A stretch of 64,000 nucleotides of DNA, from NCBI GenBank assembly GCA_032717465.1, contig CM064653.1, forward strand, positions 41,070,493 through 41,134,492. The letters are read 5' to 3'. The stretch's first letter is position 1, and each line of letters starts with the position of its first letter. This stretch comes from Coenobita brevimanus. Its lineage: Eukaryota; Arthropoda; Malacostraca; Decapoda; Coenobitidae. Under the pieces are notes generated by a model. It saw nothing but the letters and a program-made list of their open reading frames with translations. It searched no databases and was not told where the DNA came from. This document shows positions 22,451 to 32,569 of the stretch, piece after piece. The position numbers and the translations under genes were made by a program.

Positions 22451-22830
22451 CACGTGACGATTTTCATCAGCTTCAGGGACATGTCATGTAGTGAAGGGGT
22501 TCATGGAGGCTATGGCCCGTCTTCTCGCCGGTTCAGGAGGCTCCCCTTGCACCTCTTCCTTACCGATTTATTTTCGGATAGGACTGGTTAATATAATTTT
22601 GCATGTCATTAATACAGAGTATGGCGATATGAGAATGACTTGAACAACACACGAGGGTGGTGAGGTGCAATAAGCAAAATAAATCGCTTAGAAAGAGGTG
22701 TTAGGGAGCTTCCTCATCTGACGAGAATACGTGCCTACATCTAACTCCTCCAGATCAAAAAGTTAATCTTAAGGTGAACAAAATCACCTGGAGATTGGAG
22801 GAATAAAGTTAAAGATATGCCACCGTACGG
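22451..22830. mobile_element. Family A element interrupted by a family B element
   Basis: Left half 22451-22513 has ACGTGACGATTTTCATCAGC and GTAGTGAAGGGGTTCATGGA then GGCTA. The right half (22736-22830) has TACATCTAACTCCTCCAG and AGGTGAACAAAATCACCTGG. Between them lies a complete family B copy. The order left A, B, right A with A in the correct register implies B inserted into the loop of a pre-existing A. Confidence 0.7.
22514..22735. mobile_element. Family B element, 222 bp, nested in family A
   Basis: GGCCCGTCTTCTCGCCGGTT and AGGAGGCTCCCC on the left pair with GGGAGCTTCCTCATCTGACG then AGAATACGTGCC on the right. The inner arm words CTTACCGATTTATTTT and AAAATAAATCGCTTAG also pair. The flank reads TAT on the left and TAC on the right, compatible with a TA target duplication, though two bases prove nothing. 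Confidence 0.8.
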
Positions 22831-23125
22831 AAGGATTTATCTTTTTAACTGCTATGATATACTATTTTTCTTTTTTTTTTTAAGCCAAATAAAGTCGGAT
22901 GAAGGAATGAAAGGTTTTACATGAACTCTTATGTGACAGAAGCAATAAACTGATATTAAAAGCATAGGAGTAGGAAGGATACTAGCAGCCGTTAGGGGAG
23001 GAAGGAAAAATGAGGATGGCTGGACACAATGCTGGCAGTAAACAGGGGGAGAATATTTGCTCATGGCTTCACTTAGTCCATTCACAGCAGCAAAATCATC
23101 AAATACAGTAGTTTAAAACGCTTTA
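22831..23125. other. Unassigned spacer
   Basis: AT-rich DNA with no recognised element. Confidence 0.4.
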
Positions 23126-23337
23126 GCCCGTATGTCCGTGAGTTTGGGAAACTCCGTAACAAATCTTCCTACGCTGTTTTTTGGCTTATTACACCTTGCT
23201 CTCCTCTTCAGTGTTGCATAAATCATTCTAATATTACAATACCCCGCATATATAATGTACAAAATTACATTAACCAGCCGTAAAAAACGCTATGGAAGGG
23301 GTGCGAGGGAGCCACCTTCACCGATGAGAATAAGGAA
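23126..23337. mobile_element. Family B element, diverged copy
   Basis: CCCGTATGTCCGTGAGTTTG then GGAAACTCCGTAAC on the left. GAAGGGGTGCGAGGGAGCCA then CCGATGAGAATAAGG on the right. A family A-like right arm (CTCTTAGCTAAACAAAGTCA) follows directly at 23343-23365, so this copy also lies beside family A sequence. Confidence 0.7.
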
Positions 23338-23574
23338 CACCGACTCTTAGCTAAACAAAGTCATAGTGTGCTTTAAGCTGACTATAATTCTGAGCTGCGA
23401 CCATACCAGGCAGTGGATTAAGTTGCTTCTCCTCCACTTCTTCCTTCACTTCTCCCAAACCACCTGAACGTTCTACCATCTTTTAATTTCTCTCTCTTTG
23501 TTTCCGCTCGCGTTCCATCAGTTTATTTTTTCTTCTATCTGCGTTTCATTCCCAGCATGCATAGGCAACTATCT
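23338..23574. other. Family A right-arm remnant and spacer
   Basis: 23343-23400 is family A-like. The remainder is unassigned mixed DNA with a short pyrimidine stretch. Confidence 0.4.
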
Positions 23575-24110
23575 GGCAGGGTAAGATGGCAGGTCGGAGT
23601 CTCCCCTGCCCTGCTGTGAACTTTCAAAACATCCATCACTAGCACCACCTTAAAATTTCTGTCTCCTCTCCCTCTCGTCATTTTCAAATCTCTCTCTCTC
23701 TCTCTCTCTCTCTCCCCATTCCTATTATAGATCTTTCTTCAACATACTTATCTCTTTAAAAAATGTCCAATACGGTGATGACTCGGATCTCATCATCTTT
23801 TACAACTTCCTTAATTACAACCACATTTAAAACTGCAGTCATCTATCTTCCTCTCCATTCCTGTACCTTAAAAACTTACTTATCTCCTTAAACAGCGTCT
23901 GGCAAGGTGCTGGTGGGTCGTAATCTTCCCTACCACGCTGTCTTCTTACCTGAATTCCTTAACTATCACCTTAAAATGCCTTATATCTCCCTCTTCATTT
24001 CTATCACGTAACTACCTTTAATACTGTATATTTATTAGCCAAATCTTATTAAACAGCATCTAGACTCTTTCCTAGCATGCTATCATCTTTTACAACTTCC
24101 TTCAATACCT
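23575..24110. repeat. Diverged ~165-bp tandem repeat, about 3 units
   Basis: Recurring order of GGTGNTGGNTCG, TCATCTTTTACAACTTCCTT, AACTATCACCTTAAAATG, TCCTCTCCATTCCT and TTAAACAGCRTCTGG, with units starting near 23580, 23770, 23905 and 24070. Confidence 0.6.
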
Positions 24111-24112
24111 CT

Positions 24113-24422
24113 TAACCCATTCAAGACCATGACATACGTCCTACGCACTTCAGGCTTATACACTTCTTATATACATTTCATCCATACACTTCTTACATTC
24201 ACTTCATACAAACACTTCATACATACACTTCATACATACACTTCATGGTTTCTCAAGACGACTTTGATCACCTTAGGAACGACCTCTCGCAGCAAAGGGG
24301 TTAATGAAGGCTGCCTTTAATCCCTACAATTAAAACGGTCCCTCACAGTCCGAATGAAACCCGCTGAATTTAGCAAGAATAAAAAAGAAACAACGAAGAT
24401 CCTAGAATGAAGGAGTTAAAAT
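24113..24422. mobile_element. Family A element with an internal 13-bp expansion
   Basis: Starts TTAACCCATTCAAGACCATG then ACATACGTCC. The left arm is CAAGACGACTTTGATCACCT, the loop GCAAAGGGGTTAATGAAGGC, the right arm CAGTCCGAATGAAACCCGCT then GAATTTAGCAAGAATAAAA, and the end GAATGAAGGAGTTAAAAT. The segment where TTTTATTCTTGCTAC should lie is replaced by the tandem array 24150-24246. Confidence 0.75.
24150..24246. repeat. 13-bp minisatellite ACACTTCATACAT, about 7 copies
   Basis: Interrupted ACACTTCATACAT units nested within a family A copy. Confidence 0.8.
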
Positions 24423-24714
24423 CTCCTTATTCTATTACCCCCCCCCCCTACATTCCTATTATCTCTTGTTTACCTTTAAATACTTATCTTTCTCTCTATC
24501 TATCTAATTAACAGCATTCTTCTTATGCATTTAATGTTCCATAATCCAGTCAACTCTTTTTATCTTATCTATATGCCTTCTGCCTCATTACCTTGTCAGT
24601 TTTTCTTATCTGCATGTTTTCTTTTCCATAATCCTATCAATCTACACAACTCGAACCTGCAAATCAGCCTACAGGACCATCTTATCACACGATTCAACTT
24701 TCACTCGTCAAACT
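24423..24714. other. Pyrimidine-biased spacer
   Basis: Contains a 10-nt C run near 24440 and no recognised gene. Confidence 0.4.
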
Positions 24715-25560
24715 TTCAATCTGCTTTCTATCACACAGCCTGCCTACCTACTTCTGTGCCTGCCTACCTACCTACCTACTATACTTTCAATCAACTTTCT
24801 ACCAAACAGCGGGCACACCTACCTCCTACCTGGTTACATGGTTTCCTTCCTAATTTAAATATGCTTTCTAATATACAACTTGGAGGCCTACTTACCTACC
24901 TACCTACTTTCACTATGCTTTCTATCACATAACTCCTGGCCTACTTACCTACTTATCTACAAGACTGATTTTAATATAGATGGCCTGCACACCTACTTAC
25001 CTATTTCTAATTTAACTTTGCCATATAACCTGCATGTCTACTAACCTACTTCTCTACCCACCTACTTAGTTACTTGCCTGCTTTCAGTACACTATCACAA
25101 TGCCTGCAGACCTACTTACTTACCTACCTACCTACCTTCCTGCCTATCTGCTTACTTACCTGCCATCCTATCTTCTTTCAATATACTTACCGTAGTATCA
25201 GATTACCTGCCCATCTACTTCCCGGCCTATCTACCTACTTACACTCAATCTATTCTCTATTACACAACTTCCTCATCTATTGTACATTCCTATCCATCTA
25301 CCTGTCTATTTTTAGTCTACTTTCCATCACACAACTTCCCCACTTATTCTCCTACGGTCCTACCTATCTATCTACCTACAGTACCTACCTATCTGCTGAC
25401 CTACCTACCTACCTGCTTACCTACCGCACCTACCTACCTGTTAACTACCTATCTACCTACAATCAGTCAACTTTCTATCATAAAACCTGCCCACTTACTT
25501 TCCTTCCTTCCTACCTGCCTCCCTCCCTACCCACCTGCCCACCTTTTCTCCTTCCTTAAC
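24715..25560. repeat. Composite CTAC-rich minisatellite
   Basis: About ten units, each combining a TTTCAATCAACTTTCTATCA then CACAACCTGCC phrase with a (CTAC)n or (CTAT)n run of variable length. The phrase recurs near 24715, 24785, 24850, 24910, 25015, 25080, 25170, 25240, 25310 and 25465. Leu/Pro/Thr/Tyr-rich open frames are artefacts. Confidence 0.7.
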
Positions 25561-25849
25561 CTCCCTCCCTTTTTTCCCCCTATCCCGCCGCTAATCCTCC
25601 CATTTCTTGTTAATCTCCCTGACGCGTGAAGGGAGATAAGCCATGATAAGTGGAAATTGCAGTCGCCCCTTTCTTTCCCCCTTCCCCTTCACCCCCGTCC
25701 TCATACCCTTCTTTCCCCTACCTCTTGTCTACCTGTCTGTCTGACCGTCTGCCCCACAGTGTATAGAGTCTCTACACTGTGGTCTGCCCATATCCCCCCC
25801 CCCCTCTCTCGCTCTCTCTCTCTCTCTCACACACACACATACACACCAC
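25561..25849. repeat. Pyrimidine-rich sequence with (CT)n(CA)n
   Basis: C/T-biased DNA with a short CT/CA compound microsatellite at about 25803-25844. Confidence 0.7.
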
Positions 25850-26460
25850 TACTCTTGTCTGTTCTATCTTATGTATGATTCCCATTCTCTTCTTTCATTA
25901 CAGTAACCTCTTCTCCAAAATCCACTTATACCTTTTCTCCATATATGTTTTTCAACCATATATATATTTTTTCCTTTTTACCATATCTGTCCTGTCCTTT
26001 AATTCACATAAGTCCTTTTCCCATCCTCCTCTTTTAATATAAAATTCTTTTCTCTAAAATTCCTCACCTATTCCTCCATCTTGCATACTTTAATCTTTTT
26101 CTTCCCCCCTCCCTCTCTCTCTCTCCTTTCCTCCCACCCAACCACCACATCTGTCTGTCTGTGTGTCCTGTCTTTTGCATGAGTCCCTTTCCCATCCTTC
26201 CCTTTAATACAATATCCTCTCACACATTCCGTCAAACCTTTCCTCTGGCATTTTTCAACCATATCTTTTTCTCTCCCATTCTCTCCCCCTCCTATCATCC
26301 GCCATCACATTACCTGTCTGTCCTGTCTTTTGCATGGACCACTTTCCCATCCTCATTTTTAATACAATATCTTGCTCTCAAAAATTCCCCTCAAACCTTC
26401 TCCTATTGCAATTCTTCAGGCATATTTTTTCCTTCTCTTCTCTCCCACCGTATTATTATC
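25850..26460. repeat. Diverged 130-165-bp pyrimidine tandem repeat, 4 units
   Basis: Units near 25855, 25988, 26155 and 26310 share CTGTCCTGTCTTTTGCATGA, CCTTTTCCCATCCTCC, TTTAATACAATAT, TTTTCAACCATAT and CTCTCCCATTCTC. Non-coding. Confidence 0.7.
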
Positions 26461-26796
26461 CTTTTCGTCTCCTTCCCACTGCATAAAGCCCACAGACCTA
26501 AACTTTACTCTCCTGTGGGCCACTTCCTCCTTCCCTGCCTTTTAGTTCTCCTCCAACTCATTCGTATTCATATTAATATCTCAGTCCCCCTCCCTCCCCC
26601 CTATCGTCTGCTTTCTCACCACGTCAGTATTCTTTGCGTTCACCATATCATACCCTTTTCAGCCCGTCCCAAATCATTTCACTACTGCCTTGTGCTACCC
26701 CATACTATGCTCATCCTATGTATATTTATAATTATTCATCTCCAGCAGCCTCACCATACACTACCTTCTTCTATATCTCCACTACAGAAGTGATGA
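26461..26796. other. Pyrimidine-biased spacer
   Basis: Continuation of C/T-rich DNA without clear repeat or gene. Confidence 0.4.
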
Positions 26797-26985
26797 ATTA
26801 ACTCCTACAGTGCGAGGATGTCTTCTTATATTTTATTTTTTTTCTACCACTTGACTTCATTTGGCTTGTAATGAGGCGGCTACGAATTCCACTAACCACC
26901 CCAGCATTTAACGTTTCTTTTATTACTCTCATCGGACTATTTAATGCAGCTTCAGGGATATGTCTAATGATGCAGAGGTTAAGGA
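26797..26985. mobile_element. Family A element, rearranged
   Basis: Outer word TTAACTCCTACAGTGCGAGG then ATGTC at the start. A later arm TCGGACTATTTAATGCAGCT then TCAGGGATATGTCTAATGAT, and GCAGAGGTTAAGG, match the left arm and loop. The centre is unlike other copies. Confidence 0.55.
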
Positions 26986-27027
26986 CGAGTTGGCTCCAGA
27001 AATGACCGATAAATGTAGGGTGAATGC

Positions 27028-27135
27028 ACAACTCCCCTGGGTTCGCATCCATGAGGTAGGTTGGAGACAAGGCAACAACAACAACAACAACAACAACAAA
27101 AACAACTATAACCGATTCCAGCCTTAGCTTTACTT
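27028..27135. repeat. Duplicated module with (CAA)n, copy 1
   Basis: AATGCACAACTCCCCTGGGT then TCGCATCCATGAGG, (CAACAA)n at 27073-27103, and ACCGATTCCAGCCTTAGC. A second copy lies at 27378-27460. The GGTTCGCATCC word resembles a pol III B box, so a tRNA-derived SINE fragment is possible, but no good A box is seen. Confidence 0.45.
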
Positions 27136-28150
27136 TCCCTCCTCCCCCTTTGCTTTCCCTCCCTTAGCTCATTTCCCTCCATTATTCATCAGTTACTCCT
27201 TCTCCTCTCCCTTCCCACCCCCCTTTCTTCTTCCTCTGCATTCTCTCCTTCTACCCCTTGCCTCTCCGCCATTTCCTCCCTTCTTTCAGCGTTCTCCATC
27301 AATTTCTCCTCCTCCTCCAGTCCTCTCCCTCCTTCCCTCTCCTCCATTCTTCCCTCCATCCCCTGCTCCTCTCCTTCCAATGCACAAGTCCTTGGGGTTC
27401 ACGTCCATGAGGAGGGTGAAAGGACACAGCAACAACTACTACCGACTCTAACCTTACCCCCTCCTTTCCCCTGCTTTCTCTCCCCTTCATCCTTCATCAA
27501 GTCCTCCGCTTTCCCCCTCCACTCTTCCCCTTCTTTACACTGCATTCTCCTCTCCCGTCCCCGCCCCTCTTCTTCCCCTCTTGCCTCTTCTTAAACTCCT
27601 ACCCTTTCCGTGCATTCTCCCCAACTCTCCTCCTCATCATCTCCCCCCTTTCTGCTTCCTCTACCATCTCTCCTCCTCCTCCCTCTCCTTTGCTTTCCCT
27701 CCAACCCCTCCCTTCTCTATGCATTCTCCCCTTCTGTCCACGCCCCTCTCCTTCCCCCCCCCTCCTTGCCTTTTACCCCCTGCCTGGAGTGTATGGTCAA
27801 GAGGTGGTGTTGTATCCGTTGGCTTAACCCGTCCCGGTCAGTTTCTAGCCACACACTCAACCCTCCCCCCTCACCAGACACACACACTCTCCCTCCCCAC
27901 CACACACACACACTCTCCATCACACACACTCCCCCTTCCGACTACACACACACACTCTATCCCTCACACACTCTCCCCTTCCCACCACACACACACTCTC
28001 CATCACACACTCCCCCTCCCGACCACACAAACACTCTCTGCCTCATACACTCCTCCCCCACCACACACATTCTCCATCACACACCCCATCCCGACCACAC
28101 ACACACACACACACACATTACCCTCACACACACTCCCTCCCCACCACACA
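27136..28150. repeat. Polypyrimidine tract with CA-rich minisatellite
   Basis: CTCC/TTCC-rich DNA containing the second copy of the 27.03-kb module at 27378-27460 (AATGCACAAGTCCTTGGGGT, TCACGTCCATGAGG). From 27850 to 28150 it carries a degenerate 55-70-bp array of CCACCACACACACACTCTCC-like units. Open frames are compositional. Confidence 0.75.
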
Positions 28151-28363
28151 CAAGATTAAAATCACGTCATCGGACTGAATATGTTAATATATCCCGATGC
28201 ACTGATCTCCTCTATCCAAGCCCCTCCAATTCCATCATCACCCCCCTCTCCTTTCCACCTTCCACCCACCCCCCTTCCTAATCCCCCCACCCCTCTCCCC
28301 ATCATCGCGGTGAGAGAGAGAACCAGGTGCATCACTGGTTCAGCCACGAGATGCACCGCCATG

Positions 28364-28365
<2 letters not shown>

Positions 28366-28449
<84 letters not shown>
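28366..28449. repeat. Compound (CT)25(CA)17 microsatellite
   Basis: A pure CT run passes into a pure CA run, which directly abuts the 3' end of a minus-strand LINE. Confidence 0.98.
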
Positions 28450-28450
<1 letters not shown>

Positions 28451-29491
28451 TAGTTTATAGATAGATAGTTTATCGACCACAGCAATTACAGAGTTTGTTT
28501 TACAAAAATCATATAGTATACAAAATCATTTGAACAAAGTACAAATTAAGTAATTTTCTTACAAAAAAAAACTGCAGTCCAATATAAGTATCATATTCTA
28601 AGATAATCATAAATATAAGTATCACTAGCATTCGGCTTCTTCTATTCTTATGTGTACACAATTATCCCTTATTTATGCACATAAAATCATGATAATAGTC
28701 TTATACTCAATATGTTTGACGGTTCATATTCAGTACTTAAGTACTATACTCCTACATTATAATTATTACAAGTAATATTCAGATAAAATGTCATGAATTA
28801 TTTTACATTCTACTTCGGGTGTAAAACGACCGGAAAACAAGTCATCAATCGTGGTAAAGTCATATTGTGTCCTAATGTGCTGTGTGAGTGTACAATGTTG
28901 TACTACATGAGACTCAGTTTGCACCTGACCACACTGGCACAACCGTTCAGCCAGAGGTAGTCTGCCTCGCCCCCTTCTGTCCCAACGACCTGTTTCACAG
29001 GCCAAACTATGACCACTGATTCGGAAGCGGGTGAACGATAATCTGTGTTTTTCATTCACTGAGTTTCTCTCTGTATATACACGGTGCAACAAAAAATTAG
29101 GGTTTATATCTTTGTACGTCACTCGTCGAGATGATTCACTTTCCATAATTGATACAATAAGGTTTTGTCTACATTGTTCTAAACTTGTCACTTGGTCATT
29201 TTTATAATTTCTAAGTAATCTTGATGTTACTGTGTTATAATTCAGTGTCGTATTTATTGCAAACATGAGCGGATCGTCACCCATCTCGGACCTCGATTGC
29301 CACACACACACACACACAGGTAATCAATGTGTCTAAGTTCAAATAAATCCTGCTCATAAGAGTGGGTGATGACCATATATTTTTGCATTCTCCTAAGTAC
29401 GTCGTATTATTAATAAGTTTGGCTTGTAAATCTACCGCACTTGTATGTGGTCTCAAGTACTGACAGCCTCCCAGCTCAGGTGTAACAAACT
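28450..29491 (-). mobile_element. 5'-truncated LINE, minus strand
   Basis: Reads from about 29491 down to 28450: an ORF remnant (29491-28766), then a ~315-base AT-rich 3' UTR. The 3' terminus has two copies of ATAAACTATC separated by TATCT, a short terminal repeat of the kind used by LINE priming, adjoining the (CA)n(CT)n tract. The far end stops next to the family D element at 29499. Confidence 0.65.
28766..29491 (-). pseudogene. LINE ORF2 C-terminal remnant split by a (GT)n expansion
   Basis: Three pieces in different minus-strand frames. Piece 1 (29491-29400) reads GGCQYLRPHTSAVDLQAKL and its homology is uncertain. Piece 2 (29400-29317) reads RRMQKYMVITHSYEQDLFEL then RHIDYL. Piece 3 (29300-28766) is about 175 residues including MFAINTTLNYNTVTSRLLRN, HRLSFTRFRISGHSLACETG then RW, and a Cys/His cluster RLCQCGQVQTESHVVQHC. 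The last pattern (LTRFRxSxHxLxxExGRW followed by C-x-C-x7-H-x4-C) is the familiar post-RT tail of many jockey-like invertebrate LINEs. About nine GT units lie exactly between pieces 2 and 3 and shift the frame. No RT catalytic core is present. Confidence 0.7.
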
Positions 29492-29498
29492 ATAGTCC

Positions 29499-29739
29499 TT
29501 TTACCTTAACTTGGCCCAGATTTTTATCCTTTTGCAGCTAATTTCACGGAGCTCGGTCACAAACAATACTACGGGTCTACAAACCTTCCATAGCACTTCA
29601 CCATGTACTACGGCTCTACATCCCTTCCTCAACACTTCACCATGACTAGTCTATAAATCCATAATCTAGTGTTAATCTATTGTTACATCTCAGCATTCAA
29701 GATGGTATGGTGGTAATTTAAGGCCAAGTTAGAGCAAAA
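29499..29739. mobile_element. Family D inverted-repeat element, 241 bp
   Basis: The left end TTTTACCTTAACTTGGCC is complementary to the right end GGCCAAGTTAGAGCAAAA over about 18 bases. The interior holds two similar phrases, ACAAACCTTCCATAGCACTT and ACATCCCTTCCTCAACACTT, each followed by CACCATG. No ORF. It has the size and layout of a MITE, but TSDs are unclear. Confidence 0.75.
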
Positions 29740-29775
29740 GTGCACAAGTTAAGAATAATCCTTAACACCAGCAGC

Positions 29776-30008
29776 CCCATGAATTACTTTTTCCCCTTTT
29801 ATTTACTTCAGTCAACCTCCACATGATTATACTCAGTCCTGGGGAGGTGTACTGAAGGGTTAATGAAGGCTATCTGTAACCCCTCCTGTACCAATAATCT
29901 TTTAATGTAAAAAAAAAAAGGAGGGAGGGAGGGGAGGAAAAGAATAAAAAAAACGTGTGGCAACAGCAAAAATATGAAGCATGTCATCGGTCTGAAAGGA
30001 CTAAATCT
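29776..30008. mobile_element. Family A element with purine insertion
   Basis: The loop GTACTGAAGGGTTAATGAAG then GCTATCTGTAACCCCTCC is well kept. The right arm is disrupted by an A-rich/GGGAGG segment near 29907-29950. The end GCATGTCATCGGTCTGAAAG remains. Confidence 0.65.
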
Positions 30009-30179
30009 GTCATGAATTAAAGAGACTGACTCATGATGACAGATGGATAAAAGCAGGTGGATGGGAAAACACCTGACATGGTTTCTTAAGATGGTCTAGG
30101 TATTGTCTGAAACGTTTGAGAAATAATGAACCTCAATCTTGTCTTGTGACTTCCTTCCCATCTAGCTCTTTTACGCTTA

Positions 30180-30640
30180 TTTGACTGTTCGCCTCCCTGT
30201 CTGCCAACCCGTTGTCTGTCTGTCTGTTACTCTGTCTTCAGTCTCCCTACCAGTATGCTTGTGTAGTCTCGCCCCTGTCTCCTGTTGTCCGTCTGTTGTT
30301 GCTCTGCTTCATTCCCTCGACCAGTACCTCCCCTGTGTCCTGCTGTCTGTATGTTCTGTTGATGCTCTTCTTGTCACCCTACCAACTCCCCATCTCCTGT
30401 TGTCTGTCTGCTGTTGCTCTACCAAACCGTCTACAATTTCACTCCTGTCACCTACTGTCAGTCTGTCTGTTGTAGTTCTGTCTCTTGTTCTATATCTTTT
30501 ACCACTGACTCACGTGTCTCACCCCCTGTCTCCTGCTGTCTGTCTGCGTCTGCTTTCCCTCTCTAGCCTTTCTCCCAATATGCCTGTGGTAATCTGGGGC
30601 CGTCTCCAGTGCAAAAGGTCGCCTGTGTGACTGCTTCCTT
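30180..30640. repeat. Degenerate ~60-bp pyrimidine minisatellite
   Basis: TCTCCTGTTGTCTGTCTGYT and GTTGCTCT phrases recur at about 30210, 30281, 30340, 30397, 30455 and 30530. The 149-codon frame is Leu/Ser/Val-rich because of this. Confidence 0.6.
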
Positions 30641-30795
30641 AATTATTATCCTGTTTGGTTGCTTTCTTGCCTGCCTCCATCGTCATCCCTCCTAAGCACC
30701 CACATTAAGTTGCTGGGATAGTCTTTATACTGGAACTGAACACACGGGGTATTTAAGCGTCTGGTTATCAGTTGCTGCATTATTATTCAAACTCA

Positions 30796-30811
30796 CTCTC
30801 TCTCTCTCTCG

Positions 30812-30848
<37 letters not shown>

Positions 30849-30898
30849 ACATCCCATTCTCAAGCTTCTGTATTTAGTGAATATGTCTTTTTTATTTC

Positions 30899-30943
<45 letters not shown>
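30796..30943. repeat. (CT)n/(CA)n cluster
   Basis: (CT)n with (CA)13 at 30796-30852, a 45-base spacer, then (CT)21 at 30901-30943. Confidence 0.93.
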
Positions 30944-30947
<4 letters not shown>

Positions 30948-31019
30948 CGCAACACCACTCCCGATTCAAAGTCGTATTAAGTTTCCCTCAGCTCAAGATC
31001 CGCTCAGTTACCTAACAAT

Positions 31020-31382
31020 TCTATGGAGAGGCCGGGAGGGGGAGGGAGGAGAGAGGAAAGGAGGGAAGGAAGGAGAGAAGGAATGAAGGGAGGAAAGGAG
31101 GGAAGGAAGGAGAGAAGAAGGAATGAAGGGAGGAAAGGAGGAAGCGAAGAAGGAAAGGATGGAAGCAAGGAGAAAAGGAGGGAGGGAAGGAAACGTGGGG
31201 AGATGATGGGGGATGAAGGGAGAGGGAGTGAATGAGATGGATGGGAGAGGGACTGAATGGGATGGGATGGGAAAGAGAGAGAGTGAAGACAGAGGGGATA
31301 GGAGGAGAAACGATCGGTGGGGTCTGGAGGAGGGCAAAGGAAAGAGAGGGGGGGGGAGGGAGAAAAGGAAAGGAAGGGAGGA
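31020..31382. repeat. Polypurine tract with ~40-bp repeats
   Basis: GGAGGGAAGGAAGGAGAGAA then GAATGAAGGGAGGAAA units at 31040-31150, continuing as GGGATGGGATGGGAAAGAG DNA. Confidence 0.8.
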
Positions 31383-31510
31383 GTACAAAGGAAAGCAAAC
31401 AGAAAAAAAAGATCCAATGGACCTTTCAAAGCTGCTCGTTATAGAGAAGACCGACTATGATATCTATTCCTGTGAGTCGACATAATGGATAGGGAAGCAG
31501 GAGGGTTCGG
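31383..31510. repeat. Family C module
   Basis: GAGTACAAAGGAAAGCAAAC then AGA, GATCCAATGGACCTTTCAAA, GCTGCTCGTTATAGAGAAG and GGGAAGCAGGAGGGTTCG run parallel to 32570-32690. Both copies sit inside polypurine DNA. Confidence 0.65.
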
Positions 31511-32569
31511 TGGGAGGACAGGCTGTATGAAAAAAAATGCTGATAAGAAAAAAAAAAAAAAAAAGCAGGAACGTAATGCAAGAGGTATACGGAAACTAAG
31601 AATAAGAAGGCAACGGGAAGATTAAATGAGGAAGGAAGAAGAAAAAGAATGATGAAAATGGGAAAAATGCGAAAAGTGAGAAAGGAATGTATGCGAAGAG
31701 AAAGGAAAAGAAAACAAGGGGAAAGGGGGAGAAGATGAGGAAAAGAAGGGAAGGGAAGGGAAGGAAGATCAAATGATTAAAGGGAAGGAAAAATGAAAGG
31801 GGAAGGAGAGGAGGAAGGGAAGGGAAGGGAAGGTAGAAGAAAAGAAAAGACGAAAAGGAGGGAAAAAGACGAAAAGGAGGGGAAAATAAAAGGTGAAAAG
31901 AATGTGATGGAAGAGGAAAGGAAATGAGAGAAATGGGTGGAAAAAGGGAGAGGGAATGGAGACGAATGTGAGGGGAAAGAGAAGTGGAAAAGGATGGGAG
32001 AGAAAGTGGACTTAATAATTCAAGGGGAGGGGAAAGGAGCAATTGAAATAGCTGACATTTAATAGAAATTAGCAAATACTGAGTGAATAAATGATGAGGT
32101 GGAAAGGGGATGGCAATAATGAAAATGAAAGATGGTAACAATATAAATTAAGAAGAAAATGCTGGAAGAATATGACGGACGAAAGAAAAGAGAGAGGATA
32201 TAAGTAAAAAGGAAGAAAGATTTGAGGACTATGAAGGAAGAGAAAGTGAATATGGTGGAAAAGGAAGATAGACAGAGAGATAATATGATGGCTGAGAAAA
32301 AAAAAAAAAAAAAAACTAGATGGAGGGAAGGAGTGGAGACGCAGAAAAGGAGACGGCAGGAGAGTTAAAGGCAGGGGAAAGGGAAAGTGGGGGGGGGGAG
32401 AGGAAGCAAAGTTGAGGGAAGAGAGGGGAAGCAGGGGGAAAAAAGCAAGAGGGAAACACTGAAGGAAAGGAACAAGATGGCGGCAAGAGAGAAGGGTGGT
32501 AAAAGGAGAAGAACATGAAGGAGGGGGGAGGGGGACCCACAACGTAGAAAAGGGGAGGGAAGGGAAGGA
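31511..32569. repeat. Polypurine tract
   Basis: GGAAGGGAAGGGAAGG, GAAAAGACGAAAAGGAGGG and similar, with A runs at about 31549-31563 and 32300-32317. Ser/Phe/Leu-rich minus-strand frames are artefacts. Confidence 0.8.

Noticed and set aside
24339..24385. AACCCGCTGAATTTAGCAAG, resembling the start of 28S rRNA
   Set aside because: The match is under 20 bases and falls exactly where a family A right arm (AAGCTGAATAAAATCGTCTGG then TAGCAAGAAT) belongs. No further rRNA similarity on either side.
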